Shown: positions 7,458-19,300 of the stretch, piece after piece
How the letters are laid out: every line of letters starts with the position of its first letter
Position numbering within the stretch: the first letter of the stretch is position 1
Origin: Magnaporthiopsis rhizophila
Taxonomy: Eukaryota; Ascomycota; Sordariomycetes; Magnaporthales; Magnaporthaceae
Assembly: GCA_003049465.1 (NCBI GenBank)
Contig: PYSS01000088.1
Span: forward strand, 62,001 to 126,000
Length of the DNA stretch: 64,000 nucleotides
Reading direction: 5' to 3'
Made by a program: the position numbers and the translations under genes
Notes under the pieces: model-generated
Databases searched by the model: none
Told to the model about the DNA's origin: nothing
The model's input: the letters and a program-made list of their open reading frames with translations, nothing else

Positions 7458-10128
7458 ATGCTGGTCTTTCAATCCCTCTTGAAAGCGGCGGCCGTTTGGC
7501 TAGCCGCAGACCGCCCCGTAAATGGGGCACCGGCCCTAAAAAGCGACAATGCGGTATCGCAAGTGGACCTGGGGTATGCCGTATACCAAGGCGTCGAGAA
7601 TTCAACCACTGGGTTGACGATCTGGAAAGGGTAAGCAGACACATCGGACAGGAATGCCAGCCAGCAGTGGGCAGTGGGCAGTGGGGACAAAGGCGGCCTC
7701 CACCGACCACCCAGACAGCCCGGGGACGGGAGAGGGGAAAAGAGTGAAAGCGAGGCGCATAAACTAACAAAGGGTTTGTTTCCCCATCAAGCATACCTTA
7801 CGCGGCGCCCCCGGTAGGTAAGCTCAGGTGGCAAGCGCCCAGGCTCCCCGAAAGGAACCGGACGGGCGTGGTGCTTGCAAACACGTTTGGCCCACAATGC
7901 GCACAGCAGTCCGCTTTCTTCGGCGTGGAGCAACCTTACCAGCCCGGAGACGAAGACTGCCTTTATTTAAACGTGTATGCCCCGAGCAACACCAGTGACC
8001 TCCGCACGGCGGCGGGGACCGACGGCGCTGGTTCGACCGCGGGTGGCCTCCCTGTCTTAGTATATATCCACGGTGGCGGCTACGGTGCCGGCAACGGGGC
8101 GCTTGACATGAGCGGATTCATTACAAGCAACGATAAGAGGCTCATTGTCGTATCCATCCAATACCGGGTGCGTTTTTTCCTTTATGGTTTAACCTCCTCC
8201 TCCCTATGCCTAATAATTATCCGGTTGAAAGTGGGCGCGTTGCTGATAAAACTCGCCGGTTAGCTGGGTGCGTTCGGTTTCCTCGCCTCGCCGGAACTCA
8301 AAGCCAGGGGCGTGCTCAACGCCGGTCTCCTGGATCAGGAATTTGCACTCCAATGGACGCAGCAGCACATTTCCAAATTCGGCGGTGACCCAAAAAGAAT
8401 AACCATCTACGGGGAATCGGCTGGGGGAGGCTCGGTAATGCTGCTCGCGATTGCGCGCGGCGGCACAACAGGAACGTCGCTTTTTCAAAACGCGTGTTGG
8501 CTCCCGCCCCCTTCGTGTCTCCCACTTTTATACCAGATTTTAAAACTAACGGATGCGGGAATACTAATAAATGTTTTATTTTTAGGCAATTGCTGCATCG
8601 CCGTACTCACCCACTCAGCCATATTATAACGACTCGATCCCCCAGGACCGGTATTCAGCTTTTGCCGCCGCCGCGGGGTGTGCTGGCCCGGGCCCCGTTT
8701 TCGACTGCCTGGTGGCGGCAAAAAGTTCGCCGCTGCTGTATGCTAATAGCAATATCACGGGACCCGGCAGCAATGTCCCTTACGGGAACTGGTAAGCTTA
8801 GCTTTATTGTCTTATTGCGCGAGTTTTAAAGCAAGCGAGGACCCGGTTTCCGCACTTATTATCGAAAGAGTCCTTCTATAACAGCCAGGACTCGTTTGTT
8901 TCTTTAAAACTAACAGCCATGGGACTTGGGCATTAAAATATAGGGCTTTCATTCCTGTGACAGACGGTGAATATCTCACAGAGCCCGCGAGCGTCCGTCT
9001 TGCTAAGACGGCCGTTAACGGTAAAAGAATCCTGGCAGCCGGTATGTGATCGTTCCCACGGTTAAAGTAGGCGCTTCTACTTGCGCTGTGCAGCGGCCGC
9101 CGTGCTTGCCTCGTCCCCTTTCCCTAATGTTTAGTGCAAATCCTAACCCGATGAATTATCAGGCAACGCCAACGAAGGGAACCTCTTCGTTCCTCCTGGG
9201 GCCATTTTAACAGAGGCCAGTTTAAAGGCCTGGATCAAGGGCAACTTTGTTAATCTGTCCGAGCAGAACGTCACAGCCGTGCTCGCGGCGTATCCGAGCG
9301 TGCCAGGCCCAGACGGCCCCAGTAGCCCGCGGTTCGAAACCAGCGGCCTCGGGCCGGCGACGGCTATTAATGTTAGCCAGATCGCCGCGGGGCACCAGCA
9401 ACGCGCTTATGTACGTCCGTCCACGCGGCAGCGCGAAGCGAGTCGGAGCTTTTACATTCCAGCACTAATTAAAAAAACACTAACGATTAACGGGTTGCCA
9501 GAATATATACGCTGAGGCTACATTTGTTTGCCCGGCGTATTGGCTAGCCGATGCTTTCAGCACTTATCAAGGCCGCGAAAGCTTTTTCTACCAGTATTCG
9601 ATCCCATTCGCAGCCCATGGTTTGGATAATGATGCCGCTTTCGGCACCCCCAAGCCAATGCATGGTCCCGAATTTGTAAAAGCGTTTAGGCGTAAGTCCT
9701 TTTTTCTAATTATGTGGTATAACGCGTACCACTACCTTTAGCGCGAGTAACTAGGCCAAGGCGGCTTGCTAACGTTAAAGGTATTGGTTTAAATTTTATC
9801 GCCAGGGATGTACGGCAACTTTATCGTCGGCGACAACCCTTCCATTAGCGACGCTTTGGCCAACGGTCCGTCAGCCGCGGACCCAACCAAGCCTAACCCA
9901 GCAAGCCGCTGGCCGCGTTGGACGGCGAGTAACCGCGCTTTTCTTAACTTGAACGAAACAGGCGGGATCCCGTACAAATCCACCCTGAACACGGGTGATG
10001 AGGTAACGCAGTTTTCACAGCCGGGCCTTAGGAACGCCATTTCCCTGGCAGACGCCTATACGTGGGAGGGCGGAAGGGGCCGGAGGTGCGACTTTTGGAA
10101 AACGATTAACTCGTTCATCCCTCACTAA
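7458..10128 (+). CDS. Secreted type-B carboxylesterase/lipase, 8 exons
   Basis: Splicing exons 7458-7630, 7792-8167, 8264-8491, 8586-8791, 8944-9041, 9163-9410, 9502-9691 and 9806-10128 gives an uninterrupted 613-aa protein. All seven junctions stay in frame, which supports the model. It belongs to the alpha/beta-hydrolase carboxylesterase type-B (COesterase) family, enzymes that hydrolyse ester bonds. Residues 1 to about 25 are a signal peptide (MLVFQSLLKAAAVWLAADR). The oxyanion-hole motif is HGGG at 151-154, the nucleophile is Ser235 in YGESAGGGS, and the acid is probably Glu365 in GNANEGNLFV. The His is probably His482 in HGLD. Conserved family blocks EDCLYLNVYAP and LGAFGFLASPE are present. 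Most introns have CTAAC/CTAAT branch sites. Intron 3 has an unusual GC donor. The stop is followed after one base by a Copia-A LTR, so the native 3' UTR is displaced. The substrate cannot be read from the sequence. Confidence 0.92.
8492..8585 (+). other. Non-canonical GC-AG intron of the esterase
   Basis: Family alignment requires FQN followed by AIAASPY. That places the donor at GCGTGT (8492) and the acceptor at TTTTTAG (8585). The nearby GTGTTG donor at 8494 would shift the frame. Good branch sites are present (AACTAAC and TACTAAT). GC donors are a minority class in fungi but are spliced. Confidence 0.65.
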
Positions 10129-10129
10129 G
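10125..10129. repeat. Left target-site duplication of Copia-A1 (contains the esterase stop)
   Basis: CTAAG, identical to 26641-26645. The TAA inside is the esterase stop codon (10126-10128). Confidence 0.92.
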
Positions 10130-10271
10130 TATCAGAGGTGGCCTGGAGTCACGTGGGTGGCAACTAGTGCCCTATAGCTTTAGGCCTCGCACCGGCCCTG
10201 GCCTGCGATCAAATAGAGTAGCATAATAAATACCAATCATTTTGGGTGCCAGTCGTTGCGCACTTTTATCA
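10130..10271 (+). repeat. 5' LTR of Copia-A1
   Basis: 142 bp, begins TATCAGAGGTGGC (canonical TG changed to TA) and ends TTTTATCA. The same LTR occurs at 26499, 27330, 32486, 48762 and 53936. Ends are short inverted repeats (GAGGTG / CACCTC in better copies). Confidence 0.93.
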
Positions 10272-10283
10272 GGTTATAAGCCC
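10272..10283 (+). other. Primer-binding site of Copia-A1
   Basis: GGTTATAAGCCC directly after the LTR, one G-to-A change from GGTTATGAGCCC in A2. The latter is the complement of the initiator tRNA-Met anticodon arm (GGGCTCATAACC). Confidence 0.7.
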
Positions 10284-10434
10284 TTGCGCCGCCGCTAATA
10301 ATATTTTTGCCTGATTTGGAAAAATTAACAATACACAAGTTATTTACCGTTATTTGCATTCTCCCCCTATAAATTATAGGTAAAACGCAGCAGTCAGAAA
10401 ACCATTAAAACAATAATCAACAAAACCGCGTTCG

Positions 10435-10946
10435 TGTTACGACCAAGGCTGGCAGGGGGCAGAAAGGTTGGGGCTAACCCCCAACAGGATGCCTTTACCC
10501 CGCAGTCAGGAAAGCTAAGGGCCGAATGATTAAGGCCAGAAAAAAAGGGGTTACGGGACCAGGCACTTACCTAACCGAGGTGCTATATTAGTTATAAACA
10601 TAACACATATAGCACAGGCTATATTAGCTATGAACATAACACATATAACACAGGTACGATATGATAGAATCACGAATATATAAGGGGATATTCCTGTCCT
10701 GTCTAAAGATAATTTTTAACTGAGGCCTTAATATTAGTTAACCTAAATTAGCTTTAAAGTATTCCTTTAGCCAAATAATAACAGATAATATTTTTACCAA
10801 ACCCCAAATTATTTGCAAAGCAACTTTGCCAAACCAATATTGCTTAATACCGCCCTTAAATGCCCTATTTTAAAAATAAAAGGCTTATAATTGTAATATT
10901 TTAACTGATCCTGTTCAGCACTTACCGGAGGTACAAACAGTAAATA
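10435..10946 (+). repeat. 5' LTR of gypsy copy G1
   Basis: About 512 bp, begins TGTTACGACC and ends CAGTAAATA (from CAGTAACA-type ends). It contains a TATATAAGG promoter box near 10677 and the repeated block GAACATAACACATAT near 10600-10650. It is related to LTRs at 55553 and 62553. Confidence 0.75.
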
Positions 10947-13069
10947 ATTATATCGATCGCAATTAAAAAAATCAAAATTATTACTATCGATAATAAAAAT
11001 TATAATAATTCTGCTATGGTTTTGAAAGTTTTTATCGAAAAGTTTGAGGAATTTAAAAAGCAGCCCAAAACTATTTTTATTTATAAGTTCCCCACCCCGG
11101 ATAAATATGATAGGAAAAAAAGCGAACTTAAAATCTTTTTTACGAAATGCAAAAGTTATTTTAAGTTTTATTAGGATAATTTTTAAAACGATTATTAAAA
11201 AATAGCTTATATTGCCACCCGTTTCGATGGTAAAATTAAAGATTGGTTCGAGCCTATATAGGCCGATTATTTTTAAAAAAAAAACGATAAATTAAGCAAA
11301 TTTATCAAGCTGGTGTTTACGAAATTTAATAAATTCGGCGAAAAAATTATTAAAATGTTCGGATAGGTGGATAAAAAGCGGGTAACCAAAAAAAAATTAT
11401 TTTAACTGTCTTAAAAAGGACCAGTATTTATTTATATTACTAAATTCCAGCAATTTGTTAATAAATCTAACTGGATAAAAAATATTAAAATATTTTAATT
11501 TTATTAAAAATTAAAAAATTATATAAAAAATAAGCTGGCCAAAAAAAAGCTTAAAAATTTTGTTAATTATATTATTAAAAGTATTTGTATTAGTAACAAA
11601 TTATATAAATAATATTTAAAAAAAAGGTTTAATAACCCCAGCCAATACAATAAAGCAATAAAACAAACCAAAAAAAAGTCAGATAATAATAATCCATTAC
11701 GCATAAAATGCATTCAGGATTTATAAATTTATTTGCAAAGGTTATATACCATTAGCAGCAAAAAAAATAGCACAAAAAATAAAAACATATCAAATAATAA
11801 AATGCTAAAAACGGAAAATATTTCAAATACGGATAATAGGGGCATATTAAAAAAAATTATCCTTAAAAACAGTTTGCAATAATCCGATGCATAAACCAAA
11901 AAAAAGCCCTATATTTAAAAGCTTTATTTAACTGGATTTATTATTTTAATAATAAATACCCCACGCATAAATCAGATAAGGATAAATCGGGCTGGTACCC
12001 CTAGCAAAAACTGGCAATTATCCAGTAAATCGACTGGTTACGGCTTTAAAAAGGTGGAACCGAAAACCAAAAAAAACCCAAAAAAAAGGAACAATTATAT
12101 TAATTAAATAAAATACCGATAGACTTCGAATATAAAAAACCCATTTAAAATCCTATTACGGTGCTATTAAAGAAACGGAATACATTTTAACAGGCCTTAC
12201 CGATATTTAAAAAGCTATTAACCCAAAAAGGAATATTAAACATTTCGGTTAAAAATAAGGATAAAAACCTTAACCAAAAACCGCTTAAATAAATATACCT
12301 AACCAAAAGGCCGAAAAATAAGGATTTTAAACTGGGCAAATTTTGGATACTTGCAAAAAAAAACCCTAAAAAATACAAAGAATAACGCACAAAAATAATA
12401 AGCAAAAAAACGTATATTATGCTTAGGGATAAAAACAAAATATCTTATTAAAAGATTTATATTTATGCTTATAAAGTGCCGGCATATTCATTATTTAAAA
12501 TATAGCCTAACGATCCGGAAAAATCCGAAAATTGCAAATTATATTACAAAATGCCCGTAATAAAAAATAATAATTAGTGCCTAAACTGGGGCCGAAATAA
12601 TTAAACCGTTATTTATTATGGAAAAAATATATACCAAACCCGGTATTAAAAAAATAACCCATTTTTATATTAGCAAAACTATATAATTAGTGGGAATTAT
12701 AAAAATTTGGCGGTAAATAGCCCAGGGCATACAGGAATTTTTTGGGCAAAATGCCTATATTATACCTGTAATAATTATTTGCCTAAAAAGCTAAAAAACG
12801 ACTGGTTCCCAATAAGGAATAGCGAAAAACTTCGAGGTTTGCTTAAACAAAAATAGCAATTGCTTAAATGGCAAATTGTATTATACAACCGCATTAAAAA
12901 AACAGCGATATTCGCCCCAGCACCCTATTATTTTATAATATGCATAGCAGGGTTACTGCTGCATTATATTTGCAAAAAAACAAAATATAAACGCCACGCC
13001 GAAAAAAAAGCCAAAAATTGGCAAACTGGACAATTTTACCCCGGTTACCAGTATAAGCCAAAAAATTAA
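10947..13069 (+). pseudogene. Gypsy G1 gag remnant
   Basis: The retrotransposon gag domain is recognisable (FDGKIKDWFEPI and SELKIFFTKCKSYF). It is interrupted by TAA/TAG at positions where related copies keep Gln or Trp. The C-terminal gag segment is at about 12860-13069, with Lys-rich sequence and a decayed Cys/His cluster (YICKKTKYKRHAEK). No intact product is possible. Confidence 0.7.
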
Positions 13070-13129
13070 AATATCCTACCAAAATAAAAGCGTAATATGA
13101 ACAAAAAAAAACAAAAAAAAAACCCTAAC

Positions 13130-15385
13130 AAAAATTACAGGCAATTATCCACCCCATATCAAAAAATAATTAAATAATAAAAATAATAATTGGTAATAAT
13201 AATCGATTATAAATCCAACAAAAACTATATTATACCAGGAATAATAACAAAATATAGCATACCGATATATCGGAAACAGCAGCTGTACAGTTTCGAAACC
13301 GTGGAAAAAAAACCAATTATTTATAATAATAAAATAATTAACTCGAAAATAAATCAATTCAGGTTCGAAATTTCAGGAAAAATTTATAAAATTATCCTGA
13401 ATATTATAAATTAAAAAAACCTAATTTTGGGTTTCCCCTAATTTAAAAAGTTTAATCCCCGAATAAATTGGGTTTCGGAGGAAATTTAATAAAAAAATTA
13501 TTATCGGAAAACAAAAAAGCCCAATAGCTACGGGCCCCGGACCATAAAAAACAAAAGCAAAACAGGGTTGCTATAATAATAGCAGGATTTAGCAATTAAC
13601 CCTAGCAAATTGCACTAACAAATTTATAATTATCAGGCAGCATCGGCCTTAATAACAAAAAACCCCAAAAATAAAAGCAAAATTATAAAAAAAATTATAA
13701 CCAAAATTATAGCCTAAAAAAAATACAACCAAAATTAATAACCAAAAAATAAAAACAGTAAAAAATTGCAACCAAAATTATAATCTGCCTAACAAATAAA
13801 TATATTAGCATTTAAAAAATGTTCCTAAAAAGTACTATCGGTACTGGAAACTGTTCCAAAAAAATTTGGAAATAGGATTTCCAAAATACGAACCGTTCAA
13901 TTACAAAATCAAACTTAAACCGGAAATACAACTCAGTTACCAAAAATTGTACCGGTTAAATTCCAAATAACAAAAATTATTACGAAAATAATTTGCGGAA
14001 AACCTAAAATAAAGCATTATCCAACCTTCGGATTTTTCTATAGGATATAGAATATTATTTATTTTCAAAAAAAATGGAAAAAAATGGATATATATCAATT
14101 ACTATCCGCTAAATAAAATTATAATAAAAGATCGGTATTTTTTGCTTTTTATTAACAAATTGCAAAATAAGCTCGGCAAAGCCAAATGGTTTATAACTTT
14201 AAACTTATACAAAATATACAATTTATTAAGGATTAAAATAAAAAAATAAAAAACCGCCTTTCGAATCCGGTTAGGAATATATAAATTATTAATAATAACT
14301 TTTGGATTTATTAATGCGCCAGCCATATTCCAGCGAATAATTAACCATATATTGCAAAAATACCTAAATATTTATGCATTTATTTATCTGAATAATATTC
14401 TGATTTTTTCAAAAATGCTAAAAAAATACAAAAAATATGTGCATAAGGTTTTACAAAAGCTGCAAAGCACAAAGTTTTTAATTAAACCCGAAAAATATGC
14501 ATAATATACATAGGAAATAATTTTCCTAAAATGTATAATTATACCGGATCAAATATGGATAAAACCAGAAAAGGTACAGGCAGTAAAAGAATAACCCAGA
14601 CCAACCAATATTAAAAAAATATAAGGCTTTTTGGGCTTTTTGAACTTTTACTAACGGTTTATCCGGGATTTTAGCAAAATTGCACTCCCATTTACGAATT
14701 TTACCAAAAATAACACCCAATTTTATTAGGGAATACAAAAATGAAAAGCCTTTAACCTGTTAAAAAAAAAGCAATAATATAAAAACTAATATTAATTTTA
14801 CCGAACCCAAACAAACCTTTCAAAATTAAAATTAACGCATTAAATTTTGCAATCGAAACCCAATTTAGCCAATAAAATAATAACAAAAAGCTGTATTTTT
14901 ACACTTTTTTATTATATAAATTTAATAAACCAAAATTAAATTATCCAATTTATAACAAAAAATTAATAATTATTATTTGAGCACTGGAAAAATAAAAAAT
15001 ATATTTGTGCCAAACAAACCATTATATTATAATTTATACAGATTATAACAACCTGGCACATTTTATCACCTGCCAAATGCTAAATAAATAACAAATCCGG
15101 TAAAATTAATTTTTTCAAAATTATAATTTTAGGAATAAATACAAAAAAGGGTTGGAAAATGGACAAGCAAATGCTTTAAACTATTAATTAAATCACAAAA
15201 ATAAAATGCTACCGAAAATGCATAGAGTTTTAATATAAAAATCAAACGAATTTTTGGTTCTAATATAGCAGATATTAACAAAAACTATGCCTTAAAAAAA
15301 TGGATCCCTGAAAAAATCCAACAAATCCATAGCTAAAAAGCCCATAAATATCAAAAAATAACCAAAACCTGGGAAAAATTATAAT
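13130..15385 (+). pseudogene. Gypsy G1 pol remnant (protease, RT, partial RNase H)
   Basis: An aspartic-protease-like segment occurs at about 13190-13470 (IIDYKSNKNYIIPG). RT at about 14030-14560 shows INYYPLNKIIIKNRYFLPF, TFGFINAPAIFQRIINHIL and FIYLNNILIFSK. In the last motif the catalytic DD of YLDD is NN (14391-14396). RNase H sequence follows and is cut at the Copia-A junction. Many in-frame stops are present. Confidence 0.82.
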
Positions 15386-16088
15386 AATATTACTAACAAA
15401 ATCTTCCGTTACTATAATGCACAAATTAATAAAAATACCGATAAATGCCGGAAACTGCCTTATAATTTTATTAAAAGAGCGATTACTATTAACAAAATTA
15501 ACAAAACCATTATCAAAAACCTTTATTTTATAATAAGCACTTAGGTTTATAATATTAGCCCAACTGCTAATTCTAATAATAATAATAATAATACTAGGGC
15601 AATTAGTAATACTGCTAATCCTGAAAATAATAATAATTTATCGCTTGTAAAAAAAACCGGAAAAATTAAAGCAAAGGACAAGGAGCCTACTGCTGCAAAA
15701 CCTAAAAAGCCCGCCAGCCCGGGCATATTAATATCCGAAAAAACTTCCGAGCACGGTAAAAAAAGGTTACAATACTTATAATACCCAAAAAAGGACCTGC
15801 AAAAAATAGCCGCTGCCCCCGCCAAATAACCAGCAATTAAAAAAGCGCTTAACAGGCCCTAAATATTACAAAAATATCCTAATACCAAAAATTTGCAAAA
15901 AAAAGCCCGTAAAAATATTCATAACGGTTTATTTTAAACCCAAAAATATTAAAAAAGTAGCAAAAAAAGATCCGGATAACCCTAAAAAAAACGGAAACAA
16001 TAAAAACTTTTATAATTTTGATATAAATATTAAGATTACCAAAAAAATTACCCGAAAAACGGGTTTTGCATTTGTTAATATCATATAC
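15386..16088 (+). pseudogene. Copia-A1 pol segment (integrase-to-RT linker)
   Basis: It matches A2 about 30045-30735 and A3 about 51490-52190: RNA-derived VFRYRN-type block, an Asn-coding AAT run, then a Pro/Lys-rich linker (KPKKPAGPGIL in A3). It ends at the TATAC target site where Copia-B1 is inserted. Stops and frame breaks throughout. Confidence 0.8.
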
Positions 16089-16387
16089 TGTCGGAATAGG
16101 CATTCTATGCACGTGCAATCCGGAAAAGGAGAACGGAATGGAGGGATCCTCTGGGCCCCTTTGGATCCTGCACGGGCCAACCGGCCTGTGTGGCTAAAGC
16201 GGCAGATCGCCCTTTGGGCAATCGCCTTCGCGCAAATAAAAGGGCAATCCTTTGCCCTTTCTTAGGCAGATAAATTCTTTCCTCCTGGTGCACAATAATA
16301 GGATTTTCCCAAATTATAAAAATTGTTATTCACCCTTTTTGGAAATTTTCGAGCCGATTAAATAAAAGAAACCCTCTCCTGCTAATA
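16089..16387 (+). repeat. 5' LTR of Copia-B1
   Basis: 299 bp, TGTCGGAATAGGC...CTGCTAATA. It is GC-rich compared with the interior and contains two strong hairpins (GATCGCCC/GGGCGATC-type and a GGCC-centred one). Confidence 0.93.
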
Positions 16388-16399
16388 CTGATTAGTATT

Positions 16400-19300
16400 A
16401 TCGAGAGGTAATACAAATGTTTAAGCAAAAAATTTAGCGCTAAATATTTACCCGTCGGATTTTTGAGATTTAGGAAAAGGTTGGTGAAAAATTTAAAAGC
16501 AAAGGAATATTTTTTTCCGTTCGATAGCATATTTGCTGAACAAATAAATCCCTTTTTCCTTTGGCCCGTGCTGCCCAGCAATTAGGTTAAAACCAGTTGA
16601 AAAAATCTCACAAATTTAAAAAAAACGTTATATAATCCCCGAAATGAATTAAATTATCAATTTTTAAATTTTCGAGGGCTTTTGGATCAAAAAATTACCC
16701 CGAAACAAATTTGCTCGTTTATTTACCAAAATAATAGCTATAATTATTCCGATAAAATTTTAACGATCAGATAAGCACCACCAATAAAATGTTTGGAGCA
16801 TAAAAAAGCAGTTTCGAAAAGAATTTCGATCAGGAAAAAATTTATTTTTTGAAAAATATTACGGAGCTATTTAAAGGATTAGGTTTTTCCTAAACCTTTA
16901 TAAATTTTTATAACAAAAATTTTTTCCAACGAAAAAATTATACCCTAAAAAATTTGTTTTAAATTATTTTTAATAATTAAATTAATATTTGGATTATTAA
17001 ATTTATGCTGGAAAATTGCCAGCAATGCGGCAATCTTTTTTTTAGCCTTTTTCGAGGATTTTAACGGCCTAAACCTTATATATATGAAATGGCCAAATAT
17101 AAAAGCCCCAAAAATATTTATCAGGTTTTTAACAAATCGCAAACTTATTATTCCTGGCAAATTAAACCTGAAAAGTTTAAAAAAACTGGATTTATTATTA
17201 ACAAATACGGATAATACCCAAAACCTGGCAATTAAAGGAGCAGCAAAACCCTTAACGATAAATTATTAGAACAAAAATAAAATTTTTAAAATTGCAATTT
17301 TGCCCGTAAAATTATCGGCCTAAATAAAGGTATGCGGTTATCAGATTAGCAAAAAACGGTTAACCGAAAATCCTTAAAATAAATTAGCATACAAATTAAA
17401 ATGCAATAATTATTTTTATAATAAAATAATCTGTTATTAAAACAAAAATCGGCCAAAATACCAATTTTTTTCCTTAATTTCCAAACTAAAACGGTAATTT
17501 CCGGATAATTATTCCCCTAATTTTTTTAAAAAATGCCACAGGAATCAGATTTCGGTAATTTTATAATAGCTATTATCCAAACCGGGAATTAATCGATTAG
17601 CTGGGATCCATTTTTCTAATCCGCTAAATTGGAAAAACCGGTTTTCAGCTATAAAAAATTATATACCCGGCTATTATTACCAAAAATTTTTAACCTATAA
17701 ATAAATAAAAAGCTAAATAATTAACCTGTACTGCATGCTTTTTTCGCTAAATACGGCCAATATACCGCTCGATATAAATTTGGTAAAAATATTTAGAAAT
17801 ATATATAATAAAATATATAAATATTTCGAAAAATAATACAATATTTTAAATAATAAAATTTTAATTTTTACGGATATTTGTAAAATGCTTAGCATTTTTT
17901 TTTATAATTCCATGCATTTTTTTTATTAATTTTTACAAATTAAACCAAAGCTTATTTTATTCGGGTTATAAATAAGCGATGCATTTTTAAAAAAACTTAC
18001 CTAAAATTTAAAGAATATTTTAATATCAAGGTTAATCGGTAACAGTATTATACAAATTAAAACTTAATTATATTCCAAATTATCAGTTCCAAAAATATAA
18101 ATATAAGCAAAAATAAAATGCAAATATTCCAAACTTTTTTGGATAAATTTCAAATTTACCAATAAATTTTAAGCCCCAATTATTAGCAGGATTACCAACT
18201 GGTTATAAGCATTTTTTGTGCAGTTCAAAAAATGCCCAAATTTAAAATAGCCCTTTTATATCCAAAAAAAAAAGTTTAAAGGCCTGGTTTTCCCGTTTTG
18301 CAACATTATGCAGGTAAAAAAAAAGTTGCTATTTATAGCAATTATTTTGTCGAATACAAGTTCGGAAAAAACCCCAAAAATAAGCGTTGTACCGGCAAAT
18401 GGAACAGTAACGGCCCCCGGAAAAAGCATTTTTATAACTTTCAAAACAAATACTGGATTTATGCTAAACACGGTTACCGTTTAATATAATACATACCAAA
18501 AAAATAATGCAGCACAAAAAAGTATTAAAAAAATACTTATTAAAAAATATAATAATTAAAAAAAAAGCTTTGCCCAATTTTTTTTTAAATATAAAAAAAT
18601 AGCAATAAGGATAATAAAATATCTGCAATTAACTAACAGGCCTAATTAATATTAAAGCCCAGCGATCAGTTAAATAATAACAAAAAAAATATTATTAATG
18701 CACTTTTTTACCGCTGCCACCGCTAGCCACTTTGCTAATAAAACTTTCTGGTATTATATTTAGGCCTATCTCCCACAGCAAACAAATAAAAACCAGAACA
18801 AAAATAATCAAAAATAAGCATTATAATAATATATATTTTTCAACAAAAACAAATAATACAATATTTTTTCAAATATAAAAGCGGCCAAAATTTCGACCGC
18901 CGGTTTTATGCAATTTCGAACATTGCAATACCTTTTGCCTAATTTTTAATTAACCATTGGAAAATTTAAATACCACGTTCGCTTTGGCTCAAAAAATACC
19001 CTATTTAGCCTGGGCAAAATTATGCTAAAAATTTCGGTCGGATCGATCATTTTTCACATAATTTTAATATAAACCCCTTTTTTGCCATGCCCCGAAAATA
19101 TGGACCAATTAAATATTTACCTTAATAATATGCGCAATAAGCTTATAACCAAGCTTAGCAAATATATTCCAATTATTAAAAAATCAGGCCACCCATAATT
19201 TTTTTTAATAAGGTTAGCCACCCGGGTGCTTTATATTTAACTAATTAAACAATTATAAAAATGCTTTCCCTAACGGAAACAAAACTAAGGTATTTGCACA

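Larger units (their letters stand above)
10435..15385 (+). mobile_element. Truncated Ty3/gypsy chromovirus copy G1
   Basis: It starts with a gypsy LTR (TGTTACGACC, 10435-10946) and runs through gag, protease, RT and part of RNase H. Near 15385 it joins mid-pol Copia-A sequence, with no integrase, chromodomain or 3' LTR. It is inserted in A1 at the base equivalent to about 27617 of A2. The right limit is accurate to about 10 bp. Confidence 0.82.
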
